From Aquibium oceanicum (lineage in GTDB: Bacteria; Pseudomonadota; Alphaproteobacteria; Rhizobiales; Rhizobiaceae), in assembly GCF_001889605.1 (NCBI RefSeq), contig NZ_CP018171.1, forward strand, positions 124,001 to 188,000: a DNA stretch of 64,000 nt. Reading direction: 5' to 3'. Below, piece after piece: positions 48,408-57,211 of this stretch. The notes beneath the pieces were generated by a model, which had not been told where the DNA came from, did not search any database, and saw only the letters and a list, made by a program, of their open reading frames with translations. Each line of letters opens with the position of its first letter. Position 1 is the stretch's first letter. The position numbers and the translations under genes were made by a program.

Positions 48408-50267
48408 ATGGTAAAACCGCCGAAGATCCGCCATTCCAAGCCGCGCCGCGACCCCGTCACGATCGACCTCGATCCCGCGGATGTGAAACGCGAGTCGGCC
48501 TCCAAGGAGCCGCCGGCCACCGCGTCGGCAAAGTCTACGGCGAGCGCGGCGGAGCCCGAGAGCGCCAAGGCCGGAAGCCAGCCAGCCGCCGGCACGTCGC
48601 CTTCCAAGGCAGAGACGCCGGAAAGCACTGCTGCGAAGCCAGCCGAGGGCAGCGAGAAGGCAGCGGCCAGCAAGCCCATGGCGACCGGCTCGTCGCCGAC
48701 TACGACGGGATCGAAGGACGACAAAGCCACGTCTCCCGGAACGGACACCTCTGGCACGGCCTCCCCATCCGCAGGCGGCAAGGACGACAGGATGACGACT
48801 TCCAAGTCTGCGACCATCGGATCCACTTCCACGTCGGCAAGCTTGAAGGACGACAAGGCCACATCTCCCAAGCCTGCGACGGCGGGATCCACATCGGCGG
48901 CAACGGGCGCGAAGGACGACAGGAAGCCAAGCGGTCCCTCCGTACCCGAAACCAAACCCGCGCCCGAGGCCAAGCCCGCGACCATTACCGCGGAGGCTGC
49001 TAATGCAGGAGCCGCGACGTCCGTCCCGCCGAGCGGTAGGTCCGACCCGGGCAAGACGGCTTCGCCGGGCGCAAGCTCGCCCGCTTCATCCAAACCAGCC
49101 GGCGATCCGAAGGAGCCGCCGACCTTTGGACGCGGTGCGACGAGCGGACCCCAAAAAACCGAGCGGAAGGACGATCCAGCACCAGCTCCGGCCAAACGCG
49201 ACGCGTCGCGCCGTGGCGGGGTCTCCGCCATCGCAGCCGGCATCGTCGGCGCGGCCATCGCGCTTCTCGGCGCTGGCGCGCTTCAATATGCCGGTGTCCT
49301 GCCCGCGGTCCAGACCGGTGGAACGGACGGTTCCGAAGTCGCCGAACTGCGCACGCAGATCGATACGCTGCGCGAGGAGATCGCCGCGGCGGGGACGGAC
49401 GGCGCGACCGCCGATACGGCGCGGGTCGAGGAACTCGCCTCCGGCCTGGAGCAGGTCAGGTCGCAGATAGCCGAGCTTCAGGCCGCTCCGCCGGAAGGCG
49501 GCGGCGCGAACACCGAAGCCTTGCAGACGCGGCTTTCCGAACTGGAAAACACGATCGCATCCCTGCAGGACGGGCAGCCGGGCGCATCGTCCGAGGATCT
49601 CGTGACGCTCCGCGAACGCGTCGCTGCGCTGGAAGGACAGGTCGCCGGCGCATCGAATGCGGCCACGGCGGCGCAGGGCGCCATATCGGGGATAGAAGAG
49701 CGGCTGGCCTCCCTGGAGACCAGAGTGCAGGAGCTTTCGGGCCAGGTCGAGGAACAGGCTTCCGATAACGGCGCGGCACTCGCCATTGCCGCCGCCGGCC
49801 TGAAGGCCGCGATCGACCGCGGCGATCCGTTCATGACCGAACTCGAGACCTTTGCCGCCGTCGCGCCCGACGCGCCCGAAGTCGCCGCGCTGCGCGACCT
49901 CGCGGCGACCGGGGTTCCGACCCGCACGGCAATCGCCGAGAAGTTCGACGACGTGGCCGAGAGGATGATCGCGGCTGCAAATCCGGCTCCCGAGAACGCG
50001 GGATACTTCGACCGGCTGCTCGACAGCATGGGTTCGCTGGTCTCGGTGCGGCCGATCGGCGAGGTCGAGGGTGAAGGCGTCGGCCCGACCGTCGCGCGGA
50101 TGGAAGCCGCGATCGACGCCGGCGATTACCAGCGCGCAATTGCGGAATACGACACCCTGCCCGAGGCGGCGAAGACCGCGGGGGCGGATTACATCGCCAG
50201 CGTTCGCGCCCGTCAGTCCGCCGATGATCTGGTGGCCAAGGCGCTGGCCGGCGCCTTGCGGGCGTGA
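48408..50267 (+). CDS. mitofilin-like (Mic60) inner-membrane protein with repeat-rich cytoplasmic region
   Basis: About 619 residues. The N-terminal 270 residues are disordered and rich in Ser/Ala/Lys/Pro/Thr, with a 22-residue tandem repeat beginning KDD (residues 103-168). One membrane helix covers about 271-298 (AGIVGAAIALLGAGALQYAG). A long periplasmic coiled coil follows (about 310-450), then a C-terminal mitofilin signature region (about 470-619, with the repeated GVPTR and AAIDAGDYQRAIAEYD). Alphaproteobacterial Mic60 is encoded in this same heme operon and shapes intracytoplasmic membranes. ATG 48408 is preferred, with GGAG upstream; a GTG at 48366 is possible. It sits between hemD and hemY. 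Confidence 0.85.
   Translation: MVKPPKIRHSKPRRDPVTIDLDPADVKRESASKEPPATASAKSTASAAEPESAKAGSQPAAGTSPSKAETPESTAAKPAEGSEKAAASKPMATGSSPTTTGSKDDKATSPGTDTSGTASPSAGGKDDRMTTSKSATIGSTSTSASLKDDKATSPKPATAGSTSAATGAKDDRKPSGPSVPETKPAPEAKPATITAEAANAGAATSVPPSGRSDPGKTASPGASSPASSKPAGDPKEPPTFGRGATSGPQKTERKDDPAPAPAKRDASRRGGVSAIAAGIVGAAIALLGAGALQYAGVLPAVQTGGTDGSEVAELRTQIDTLREEIAAAGTDGATADTARVEELASGLEQVRSQIAELQAAPPEGGGANTEALQTRLSELENTIASLQDGQPGASSEDLVTLRERVAALEGQVAGASNAATAAQGAISGIEERLASLETRVQELSGQVEEQASDNGAALAIAAAGLKAAIDRGDPFMTELETFAAVAPDAPEVAALRDLAATGVPTRTAIAEKFDDVAERMIAAANPAPENAGYFDRLLDSMGSLVSVRPIGEVEGEGVGPTVARMEAAIDAGDYQRAIAEYDTLPEAAKTAGADYIASVRARQSADDLVAKALAGALRA
48714..48911 (+). repeat. 66-bp tandem repeat within the mitofilin-like gene
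   Basis: Three in-frame copies of 66 bp (48714-48779, 48780-48845, 48846-48911) encode 22-residue units beginning KDDKATSP, KDDRMTTS and KDDKATSP. A partial fourth starts at 48912 with KDDR, and a half copy precedes the first. The copies have diverged at the DNA level, so the expansion is not recent. Confidence 0.85.
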
Positions 50268-50283
50268 GAGAAGGAGTTCCGGG

Positions 50284-51957
50284 ATGTTGAGAGTGCTCCT
50301 TTTCGTCGCCGTGGTCTTCCTGCTCGGCCTCGGATTCGCGTGGCTGGCGGAGCGGCCGGGCGACATGGTCATCACGTTCGGCGGCTACCAGTACGAAGTG
50401 ACGCTGATGGTCGCGGCGGTGATCGTGACCGCGATCGTCGCCGCCGTGATGATCGTCTGGTGGCTGCTCAAGGCGATCTGGAACAGCCCCTACACGGTTG
50501 CCCGCTATTTTCGCGTTCGCCGCCGTGATCGCGGCTACCAGGCGCTGTCGACCGGCATGATCGCCGCCGGCGCCGGGGATGGCGTGCTCGCCCGCCAGAT
50601 GAACCGGCAGGCCGCCAAGCTCATCAGTTCCGACCAGGAGCCGCTCATCCACCTGCTCGACGCCCAGGCATCGCTGCTGGAGGGCGATCACGACACCGCT
50701 CGCAAGAAGTTCGAGGCGATGCTCGAAGATCCCGAGACGCGCCTGCTCGGGCTGCGCGGCCTTTACCTGGAGGCGCAGCGGCTGGGCGACCGGGATGTCG
50801 CGCGTCACTATGCCGAGCGGGCGGCCGAAACGGCGCCGCAGCTCGGCTGGGCTTCCAATGCCACGCTCGAGGCGCGCACCGCCGAGGGCGACTGGGACAG
50901 CGCGCTGTCTCTGCTGGAGGCGCAGAAGTCGACCAAGCTCATCGATTCCGCGAAAGCGAACCGGATGCGCGCCGTGCTCCTGACGGCGAAGGCGACCTCG
51001 CTGCTCGAACGCGACGCGCTGGCCGCCAAGAACGCTGCCGTCGAGGCCAACCGCCTCGCGCCGGATCTCGTGCCGGCCGCCGTCATGGCGGCGAAGGCGC
51101 TGTTTCGGCAGGGCGACCTGCGCAAGGGCTCGAAGATCCTGGAAGCCGCGTGGCGCAAGCACGCGCACCCCGAGATCGCGGATACATACGTCCATGCCCG
51201 TCACGGCGATTCCGTTGGGGACCGCCTGTATCGCGCCAAGAAGCTGAAGTCGCAGCGCGAGAACAATGCCGAATCGTCGCTGACGGTGGCGCGCGCCGCC
51301 CTGGAAGCAGGGGACCTGACGCTCGCCCGAAAGGCGGCCGAAGAGGCTCTGCGCATCCAGCCCCGCGAGGGCGGCTATCTCCTGATGGCCGACATCGAGG
51401 AAGCGGACACGGGCGACGAGGGTCACATCCGGCAATGGCTCGCCCGCGCGGTGCGCGCGCCGCGCGATCCGGCCTGGGTGGCCGACGGCGTGGTCTCGGA
51501 ACGCTGGGCGCCGGTGTCGCCGGTGACCGGCCGGCTTGACGCCTTCGAATGGCGCACACCGCTGGAGCGGCCCCTGGCGCTGATCGACCAGGAAACCCAT
51601 CTCGACCTTCCCTCCCGGCCGGTCCTCATCCCCTCCGCTCCCGCCGAGGCGCCGGAAGCGCCTGCCTCCGGCACCGCCGGTGAGAGCGAGGAGATCGCGA
51701 CCGCAGAGACGGTGGTGGACGAACCCGACGTCGAGGAGACAGAAAAGCCTGAGGCGCCGCCGCGGACTTCCGGCAGCGCTCCCGCGCCGGTCGCACATGC
51801 GACGGCTGTGCCGATCGACGCCCGGCCGGCCGCGGCCAACGACGACGCGACGGCAAAGAAGTCCGTGACCGGCCCCGAATTCCCCCGCCCGGACGATCCG
51901 GGCGTCGATTCGGACGACGACAACGACCCGCGCTCGAAACGGTTCCGGCTCTTCTGA
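50284..51957 (+). CDS. hemY: heme biosynthesis protein HemY (HemY_N/TPR)
   Basis: 557 residues. The N-terminus has two membrane helices (about 1-20 and 40-65), then FRVRRRDRGYQALSTGMIAAGAGD, the HemY_N signature. TPR-like helices extend to about 420. The last 130 residues are Pro/Glu/Ala-rich and probably disordered. The family lies in heme operons but its exact role is unclear; it is unrelated to the HemY protoporphyrinogen oxidase. ATG 50284 follows AAGGAG. It completes hemC-hemD-mitofilin-hemY. Confidence 0.92.
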   Translation: MLRVLLFVAVVFLLGLGFAWLAERPGDMVITFGGYQYEVTLMVAAVIVTAIVAAVMIVWWLLKAIWNSPYTVARYFRVRRRDRGYQALSTGMIAAGAGDGVLARQMNRQAAKLISSDQEPLIHLLDAQASLLEGDHDTARKKFEAMLEDPETRLLGLRGLYLEAQRLGDRDVARHYAERAAETAPQLGWASNATLEARTAEGDWDSALSLLEAQKSTKLIDSAKANRMRAVLLTAKATSLLERDALAAKNAAVEANRLAPDLVPAAVMAAKALFRQGDLRKGSKILEAAWRKHAHPEIADTYVHARHGDSVGDRLYRAKKLKSQRENNAESSLTVARAALEAGDLTLARKAAEEALRIQPREGGYLLMADIEEADTGDEGHIRQWLARAVRAPRDPAWVADGVVSERWAPVSPVTGRLDAFEWRTPLERPLALIDQETHLDLPSRPVLIPSAPAEAPEAPASGTAGESEEIATAETVVDEPDVEETEKPEAPPRTSGSAPAPVAHATAVPIDARPAAANDDATAKKSVTGPEFPRPDDPGVDSDDDNDPRSKRFRLF

Positions 51958-51999
51958 GTTTGGCAAGACGTCGATGAACGCCGACCCGGGAGCCCGCGC

Positions 52000-52479
52000 A
52001 TGTTCGAACGCCTGATTTCCTTTCTGAACGACATCCCCGGCGCAGGGTCGGGGAGCGAGCGGCGAGACGATTCCGAAGATCCCCGGCTGGCCGCAGCCGC
52101 CCTCATGGTCCATGTCATGGATGCCGATGGCGTGCGCCTGGATGAGGAGCGCGCGGCTCTTCGCGAGGCCCTGACCCGGGCTTACGGCCTGTCGGGCGCC
52201 GAACTGGAACGCTTCGTTGCACGCGCCGAGGAGGAAGCCCGCGAGGCCGTCGATCTCTATGCCTTCACCAGCGTGCTCAAACGCCATCTGGACGAACAGG
52301 CGCGGATCGAGTTCATTGGGATCATGTGGGAAATCGTCTTCGCCGACGGTGAAATGAACGAACTGGAAGACAACATCGTCTGGCGTGTGGCAGAACTCAT
52401 CGGCGTCGACCGGCGCGACCGCGTGCTGATGCGGCGCAAGGCCGATCCCTCCAAGGACGACAGCGAACCGGGGCTCTGA
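52000..52479 (+). CDS. TerB-family protein (COG4103 type)
   Basis: 159 residues. A helical TerB domain covers about 25-145: LAAAALMVHVMDADGVRLDEERAALREAL and IEFIGIMWEIVFADGEMNELEDNIVWRVAELIGV, with the acidic D-DG--DE and ADGEMN-LED motifs that bind divalent metal in TerB. It is linked to tellurite resistance by homology only. It follows hemY by about 40 bp. This is chromosomal and far from the kinase cassette, so the two should not be joined on this basis. Confidence 0.82.
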   Translation: MFERLISFLNDIPGAGSGSERRDDSEDPRLAAAALMVHVMDADGVRLDEERAALREALTRAYGLSGAELERFVARAEEEAREAVDLYAFTSVLKRHLDEQARIEFIGIMWEIVFADGEMNELEDNIVWRVAELIGVDRRDRVLMRRKADPSKDDSEPGL

Positions 52480-52489
52480 CCGAACGGGC

Positions 52490-53221
52490 ATGCCGCAGAA
52501 GCCGAATCCGAAAATCCTCATCGTCCTGCATCAGGAACTGTCCAGCCCGGGCAGGGTCGGGCACCTGCTCCTCGAAGGCGGCTTCGATCTCGACATCCGC
52601 CGGCCGCCGCTCGGCGACCCGCTGCCGGAGACGCTCGAGCTTCATGCAGGGGCGGTCGTGTTCGGCGGACCGATGAGCGCCAACGACAAGGATGAGTTCG
52701 TGCGGCGCGAGACGGACTGGCTCGCCGTTCCGCTCAAGGAGGACAAACCATTCCTCGGCATCTGCCTCGGCGCGCAGATGCTGGTGAACCATCTCGGCGG
52801 CAACGTCGCGGGACGCGAGGACGGACTGGTCGAGATCGGTTGGTATCCCATTCGCCCCACCGAAGCCGGCGAGGAACTGCTTCAATGGCCCGAGATGGTC
52901 TACCAGTTCCACCGGGAGGGTTTCTCGCTGCCGCAGGGCGCCACGCTGCTGGCCGGCGCGGAGGCCTATCCGAACCAGGCCTTCCGCTACGGCGCGAACG
53001 CCTGGGGCATCCAGTTCCACGCCGAACTGACCCGCGCCATGATGCAGCGATGGGTGGTGCGTGGCGCGCAGCGCTTCACGCTGCCGGGCGCCCAGCAGGG
53101 GCGCGACCATCTCGGTGGCCGCTTCATCTGGGACATGCACCTGAAGCGCTGGCTGGTCGAGTTCCTCGACCTGATCTTCCACACCCCGCGCCGGCATCCC
53201 GAGGAGACCGAGAGGCGCTGA
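52490..53221 (+). CDS. class I glutamine amidotransferase-like protein
   Basis: 243 residues. The class I GATase triad is C92 (LGICLGAQM), H177 and E179 (IQFHAEL). GAVVFGGPMSANDKDEF is the oxyanion region. Such stand-alone proteins hydrolyse glutamine or gamma-glutamyl compounds (GuaA-N/PuuD relatives). The partner is unknown. It starts 10 bp after the TerB-family gene and converges with the MFS gene, with 3 bp between the stops. Confidence 0.88.
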   Translation: MPQKPNPKILIVLHQELSSPGRVGHLLLEGGFDLDIRRPPLGDPLPETLELHAGAVVFGGPMSANDKDEFVRRETDWLAVPLKEDKPFLGICLGAQMLVNHLGGNVAGREDGLVEIGWYPIRPTEAGEELLQWPEMVYQFHREGFSLPQGATLLAGAEAYPNQAFRYGANAWGIQFHAELTRAMMQRWVVRGAQRFTLPGAQQGRDHLGGRFIWDMHLKRWLVEFLDLIFHTPRRHPEETERR

Positions 53222-53224
53222 GCC

Positions 53225-54466
53225 TCAGGCCCGTCCGTCGAGGTGCCGGGCCTTTCGCAGGGCCGGGAAGAGCCATGCCCACAGCCCGGCGATGCCGACG
53301 GCGCCGATGCCGCCGACCACCACGGCGGGAACCGTCCCGATGACGGCCGCCATCGCGCCAGCGCGGAACTCGCCCACCTCGTTCGAGGCACCCACGAACA
53401 CCATGTTGACCGCGTTGACCCGGCCGCGGACGCGGTCGGGCGTCCATAGCTGGATCAGGGTCTCGCGAACGTAGACGCTCACCATGTCGGTCGCGCCGAG
53501 GAGGGCCAGCGCGAGGATCGACAGCCACGGCACCGTGGAGACGCCGAAGACCACGGTGAAGACCCCGAACAGCGCGACGAAGAAGAGCATGGCGATGCCG
53601 GCGTGGTCGCGGATCGGATGGCTGGTCAGCCAGATCGCGACCGTGATCGCGCCGATGCCGGGCGCCGCGCGGAGCAGCCCCAGCCCCCATGGACCGAGCT
53701 CCAGAATGTCGCGCGCATAGACCGGCAGCAGCGCGACCGCGCCCGACAGGAGCACGGCAAAAAGATCGAGCGAGATGGCGCCAAGCACCACCTTCTCGCT
53801 CCAGATGTAGCGGAAGCCGGCAAACAGTGTTTCCAGCGTCGGCTTTTCGGCCTCCGTGCGCTGTGCCGGTTTCGGGATGGCGAGGATCAGCAGGGCGGCC
53901 GCGGCCATGAACAAGGCCGCGATAGTGTAGGAAACGATGGGCGAGAGGCCGTAGAGCAGGCCGCCGGCCACCGGGCCGACAATGGTCGCGGTCTGCCAGG
54001 CTGAGGAATTCCATGCCACGGCATTGGCGAAGTCCTCCGCCGGCACGAGGTTCGCGACCAGCGAGGCCGCGGCGGGACCGAATAAGGCGCGGGCGATGCC
54101 GAAGAACGCCAGCGTGACGAAGACGCCGGCCGGCGATGTGAGGCCCCGGATCGTCAGCACCAGCAGCACCACGGCACACACCGCTTCGAGAACGGCCGAG
54201 ACGGCCATCACGAGCCGCCGGCCGAAGCGGTCGGAGGCCGTGCCGGTCACCAGCACGAGCAAAAGGGCGGGCGCGAACTGGATGAGCCCGACATAGCCGA
54301 GATCGAGCGGATCGCGTGTCAGGTCGTAGATCTGCCAGCCGACCGACACCGACACGATCTGGGTCGAGAAAGTGGTCAGGAACCGCGCCAGCCAGTAGCG
54401 CAGGAAGGGTCCGTGGCGGAAGGCGGCGAAGCGGTCTGCGCCGGCGGCGCCGGTGTCGGGGCTCAT
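53225..54466 (-). CDS. MFS transporter (enterobactin-exporter/MFS_3 type)
   Basis: 413 residues with about twelve membrane helices. FRHGPFLRYWLARFLTTFSTQIVSVSVGWQIYDLT at the N-terminus and GTASDRFGRRLVM at loop 2-3 (the MFS R-x-G-R signature) place it in the MFS_3/enterobactin-exporter branch of drug and siderophore exporters. The substrate is not readable. It stands alone, transcribed toward the GATase gene. Confidence 0.88.
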   Translation of the reverse strand: MSPDTGAAGADRFAAFRHGPFLRYWLARFLTTFSTQIVSVSVGWQIYDLTRDPLDLGYVGLIQFAPALLLVLVTGTASDRFGRRLVMAVSAVLEAVCAVVLLVLTIRGLTSPAGVFVTLAFFGIARALFGPAAASLVANLVPAEDFANAVAWNSSAWQTATIVGPVAGGLLYGLSPIVSYTIAALFMAAAALLILAIPKPAQRTEAEKPTLETLFAGFRYIWSEKVVLGAISLDLFAVLLSGAVALLPVYARDILELGPWGLGLLRAAPGIGAITVAIWLTSHPIRDHAGIAMLFFVALFGVFTVVFGVSTVPWLSILALALLGATDMVSVYVRETLIQLWTPDRVRGRVNAVNMVFVGASNEVGEFRAGAMAAVIGTVPAVVVGGIGAVGIAGLWAWLFPALRKARHLDGRA

Positions 54467-54631
54467 TGTGGTCCAGGTCTTTCGTTCGAACCGGAAGTGG
54501 CAATCGCGTGCCTCCCCGGAGCCGGTAACGCAATTCGCCCGCCGCGGGACCGTCTATCTGGCCCTGGACCAACAGGATTTTTGGCCGGCCGGCCGGCACT
54601 CGCCGATTCCATGCAAGGCCCCTCGGCCAAC

Positions 54632-54656
54632 AAAAAAGGCGGCCGGAGCCGCCTTT
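54632..54656 (-). terminator. rho-independent terminator of rplS
   Basis: On the minus strand AAAGGCGGC pairs with GCCGCCTTT around a 4-base loop, a 9-bp stem, and is followed by a run of T (seen here as A at 54632-54637). It lies just past the rplS stop. Confidence 0.88.
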
Positions 54657-54679
54657 CGGGATCGATTGCCGGGCGAAGC

Positions 54680-55210
54680 CTATTCGCCCTTGGCCTCGGC
54701 GGCCTCTTCCTCGGCGGCCTTCGCTTCGGCAGCTTCGGCCGCAGCCTTCTCGGCGGCGAGCGCCTGGGCGGCGGCGGTCTTCTCTTCCTCGATGCGCGCC
54801 TTCTCGGCGTTCATCAGCTCGCGCTCGGAATCGTTGAGCCGGCGGGCGCGCACGCCCGTGTTTTCGGAGATGCGGGCCGACTTGCCGCGACGGTCGCGCA
54901 GGTAATAGAGCTTGGCGCGGCGCACCTTGCCGCGGCGCACGATCTCAACGCCCTCGACCAGCGGCGAGTAGACCGGGAACACGCGTTCCACGCCTTCGCC
55001 GTAGGAGATCTTGCGGACGGTGAAGTTCTCGTGGAGCCCGGAGCCGGCGCGGCCGATGCAGACGCCCTCGTAAGCCTGCAGACGGGTGCGCGTGCCTTCG
55101 GTCACGCGGACCTGCACGCGGATGGTGTCGCCGGGCTGGAATTCGGGGAGCTTGCGCTTTTCTTCGATCTTCGCGGCCTGTTCGGCCTCGAGCTGACGGA
55201 TGATGTCCAT
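54680..55210 (-). CDS. rplS: 50S ribosomal protein L19 with long Ala/Glu/Lys tail
   Basis: 176 residues. Residues 1-118 are a normal L19: [29 protein letters not shown] and [24 protein letters not shown]. The last ~58 residues are a helical Ala/Glu/Lys-rich extension ([20 protein letters not shown] and so on), longer than the usual 115-120-residue family, as in many Rhizobiales. L19 lies at the 30S/50S interface. The ATG at 55210 is the family start. A terminator follows the stop. Confidence 0.97.
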   Translation of the reverse strand: MDIIRQLEAEQAAKIEEKRKLPEFQPGDTIRVQVRVTEGTRTRLQAYEGVCIGRAGSGLHENFTVRKISYGEGVERVFPVYSPLVEGVEIVRRGKVRRAKLYYLRDRRGKSARISENTGVRARRLNDSERELMNAEKARIEEEKTAAAQALAAEKAAAEAAEAKAAEEEAAEAKGE

Positions 55211-55433
55211 CGCTTCATACCTCTTCTTGCTTCTCGACAGCCAGAGCGCCCTGCACTTGCCCAAAGGTTCATGACCGCTGGGCTATGCCGTTCGCCGGAT
55301 CGGCGAGAGGCAGGGGCGAATTCACCGCGCTTGTTGACGGGTCCGGAACGACGGGGTCTTCCGGTTCGGGCGCGCTATTACACCGTCCGCGGGCGTTTGT
55401 CACCACCCGCGGCAAAATTCGCGGTGCCGAGGA

Positions 55434-55814
55434 TTACTGGACAGGCGTGGCGAGCGGCTTGCCGCGCTCGATGATGTAGATCCCGATGACCTTGACCGGC
55501 TTGTCGCCCACCGCCTTGGCATCGTGCGGCACCCCGGCGGGGATCGTGTAGGAATCGCCGGCCTTCATCGTCCGGTCCGGTTCCCCGTCGATCGACATCA
55601 CGGTCTCGCCTTCGAGGACGTACCCCGTCTCGATACCGGGATGTGTGTGCCGTCCCGCCGAAACGCCAGGTTGGATCTCGGCCAGGCCGGTGATCGTCGT
55701 GTAGCCGTCGGGAAAATCGGTCTTCTGCAGCGGCGTGCGCTTGATGCCGTCCTGTGCCGTGGCGGCGGCGGTCGTCAGCACGATCGCGAACGCGGCGAGC
55801 GCGAGCTTCTTCAT
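55434..55814 (-). CDS. secreted cupin-domain protein
   Basis: 126 residues. A Sec signal peptide covers about 1-20 (ending ATAQ). A single cupin barrel follows with the metal ligands H57 and H59 (RHTHPG), E62 (IETGYVLEG) and the second-motif His near 98 (PAGVPHDA). Small cupins bind a metal and may be dioxygenases, isomerases or ligand binders; function is not readable. It lies between rplS and the TauE-type gene, on the rplS strand. Confidence 0.85.
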   Translation of the reverse strand: MKKLALAAFAIVLTTAAATAQDGIKRTPLQKTDFPDGYTTITGLAEIQPGVSAGRHTHPGIETGYVLEGETVMSIDGEPDRTMKAGDSYTIPAGVPHDAKAVGDKPVKVIGIYIIERGKPLATPVQ

Positions 55815-56009
55815 TCGTCATTCCTCCCGGGTGTCGCCGCGGCACCATGCGCGGCATATTAGAACGCCGAGATTAGCCGAACCCACGCCGCAGGCAAGCG
55901 GCGTCGAGCGGTCTCGGGCGGCCGAATGGATCGTCTGGACCATTGCACGAAACGCGCAATCTTCCTAAACCGCCCGGGCCTCGCCGGAAGCCCGCATCGG
56001 AACCCGCCC

Positions 56010-56765
56010 TTGACCCTCCTCCTCGCCTGCCTGCTCTTCCTCTCTGGCTTTCTATCCGGCGCCATCAACGCGGTAGCGGGCGGCGGTACCTTCATCACCT
56101 TTGGCGCCCTGACGCTTGCCGGCATTCCGCCGATCTCGGCCAATGCGACATCGTCCATCGCCCAGTTTCCCGGCTACGTCACCTCGACGCTCGCCTACTG
56201 GAGCGACATCAAGCGCATGTGGCGCGGCGCGCTGCTCCTGTGCCTGGTGTCGGCGCTCGGCGCCCTCCTCGGCGCGCTGCTTCTCCTGGCGCTGGACAAC
56301 CCGTCCTTCCGCGCCATGGTGCCGTGGCTGCTCATCGGCGCGACGACACTCTTCGCCGGCGGCCCATGGCTGAAGCCAAAGCCGCGCAATCCCGGCGAGG
56401 CAGCTCAGGTCGGCTCGTTCGCCGGGCGCGCCGTGCAGTTCGTCACCTCGATCTATGGCGGCTTTTTCGGCGCCGGGATGGGCATCATGATGCTCGCCAC
56501 GCTCGGCCTCACCGAGAGCGGCGACTATCACCGCCTGAACGCGCTGAAGAACATGCTGGCGATCGTCATCGCGGCCGTCGCCATCGTCGTCTTCGTGTCG
56601 GGCGGCGTCGTGGCCTGGCTGGAGGTGCTGTTCATGATGCCCGGCGTCGCGCTCGGCGGCTATGCCGGCGTCTGGGCCGCCAAGCGCGTCCCGCAGGTGA
56701 TCGTGCGGGTTTTCGTCATCGCCATCGGCTTGTTCCTGGCAGGGTACTATTTCTGGTTGGGCTGA
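56010..56765 (+). CDS. TauE/SafE (TSUP)-family permease
   Basis: About 251 residues from TTG 56010, with about eight membrane helices. The family signature is GFLSGAINAVAGGGTFITFGALTLAGIPPISANATSSIAQFPGY and the repeat KNMLAIVIAAVA. TSUP proteins export sulfite, sulfoacetate or other organic anions. An in-frame GTG/ATG start farther upstream (from 55926) would add a non-hydrophobic leader, so the TTG giving a membrane-helix start is preferred, but start confidence is low. It converges with the DUF4279 gene. Confidence 0.85.
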   Translation: MTLLLACLLFLSGFLSGAINAVAGGGTFITFGALTLAGIPPISANATSSIAQFPGYVTSTLAYWSDIKRMWRGALLLCLVSALGALLGALLLLALDNPSFRAMVPWLLIGATTLFAGGPWLKPKPRNPGEAAQVGSFAGRAVQFVTSIYGGFFGAGMGIMMLATLGLTESGDYHRLNALKNMLAIVIAAVAIVVFVSGGVVAWLEVLFMMPGVALGGYAGVWAAKRVPQVIVRVFVIAIGLFLAGYYFWLG

Positions 56766-56770
56766 GCGCT

Positions 56771-57202
56771 TCAAGGCTCGTCGGGATTTTCTTCCTCAGA
56801 TTCGGCATAGATATCCAGCAAAAGCGGAATGTTACGCAAACCGAGCGCTTTCAGACTCCGAGGTGATATCCCGAGCATCTCGTTCAACTCGCTGAGCCAC
56901 AGGCCGCAAAACATGTCGAGGTGGTGGCGATTCGATATACTGTCCCATACCGACAGATCATCGGTGAGTTGATCCAGGATCTCTTTGATTTGTCCATCCA
57001 GGTCGGCGGGGCAGGCATAATCAGTTTGTATCCGCCAGATACCGGTGCGCGCGATTCGCACACGGCCGCGCGGATAGTTGCTGAGTCCGTTTTTGGGAAC
57101 CGAGTAAGTCGGTCTGCCACCAAGGAGCGACGATACTTCTTCAGGATCCAAGTCATCGCCGAAGAGGCGCAACGTGACAATCGATTTTGAGACCTCGGGC
57201 AA
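56771..57202 (-). CDS. DUF4279 protein
   Basis: 143 residues. The pattern KSIVTLRLFGDDLDPEEVSSLLGGRPTY near the start and GIWRIQTDY fits DUF4279, a small cytoplasmic family often found as immunity proteins beside polymorphic toxins. No toxin gene is adjacent. It reads 9 bp upstream of the trmD stop region and its sequence is visibly AT-richer than trmD and rimM. It converges with the TauE-type gene (5 bp between stops). Confidence 0.75.
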   Translation of the reverse strand: MPEVSKSIVTLRLFGDDLDPEEVSSLLGGRPTYSVPKNGLSNYPRGRVRIARTGIWRIQTDYACPADLDGQIKEILDQLTDDLSVWDSISNRHHLDMFCGLWLSELNEMLGISPRSLKALGLRNIPLLLDIYAESEEENPDEP

Positions 57203-57211
57203 CTGATTGTC

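Noticed and set aside
52000-52479. Joining the TerB-family gene to the TerY-like cassette as one Ter system
   Set aside because: The TerB gene sits in a core hem-operon context 48 kb away with core composition. TerB domains occur widely outside Ter islands.
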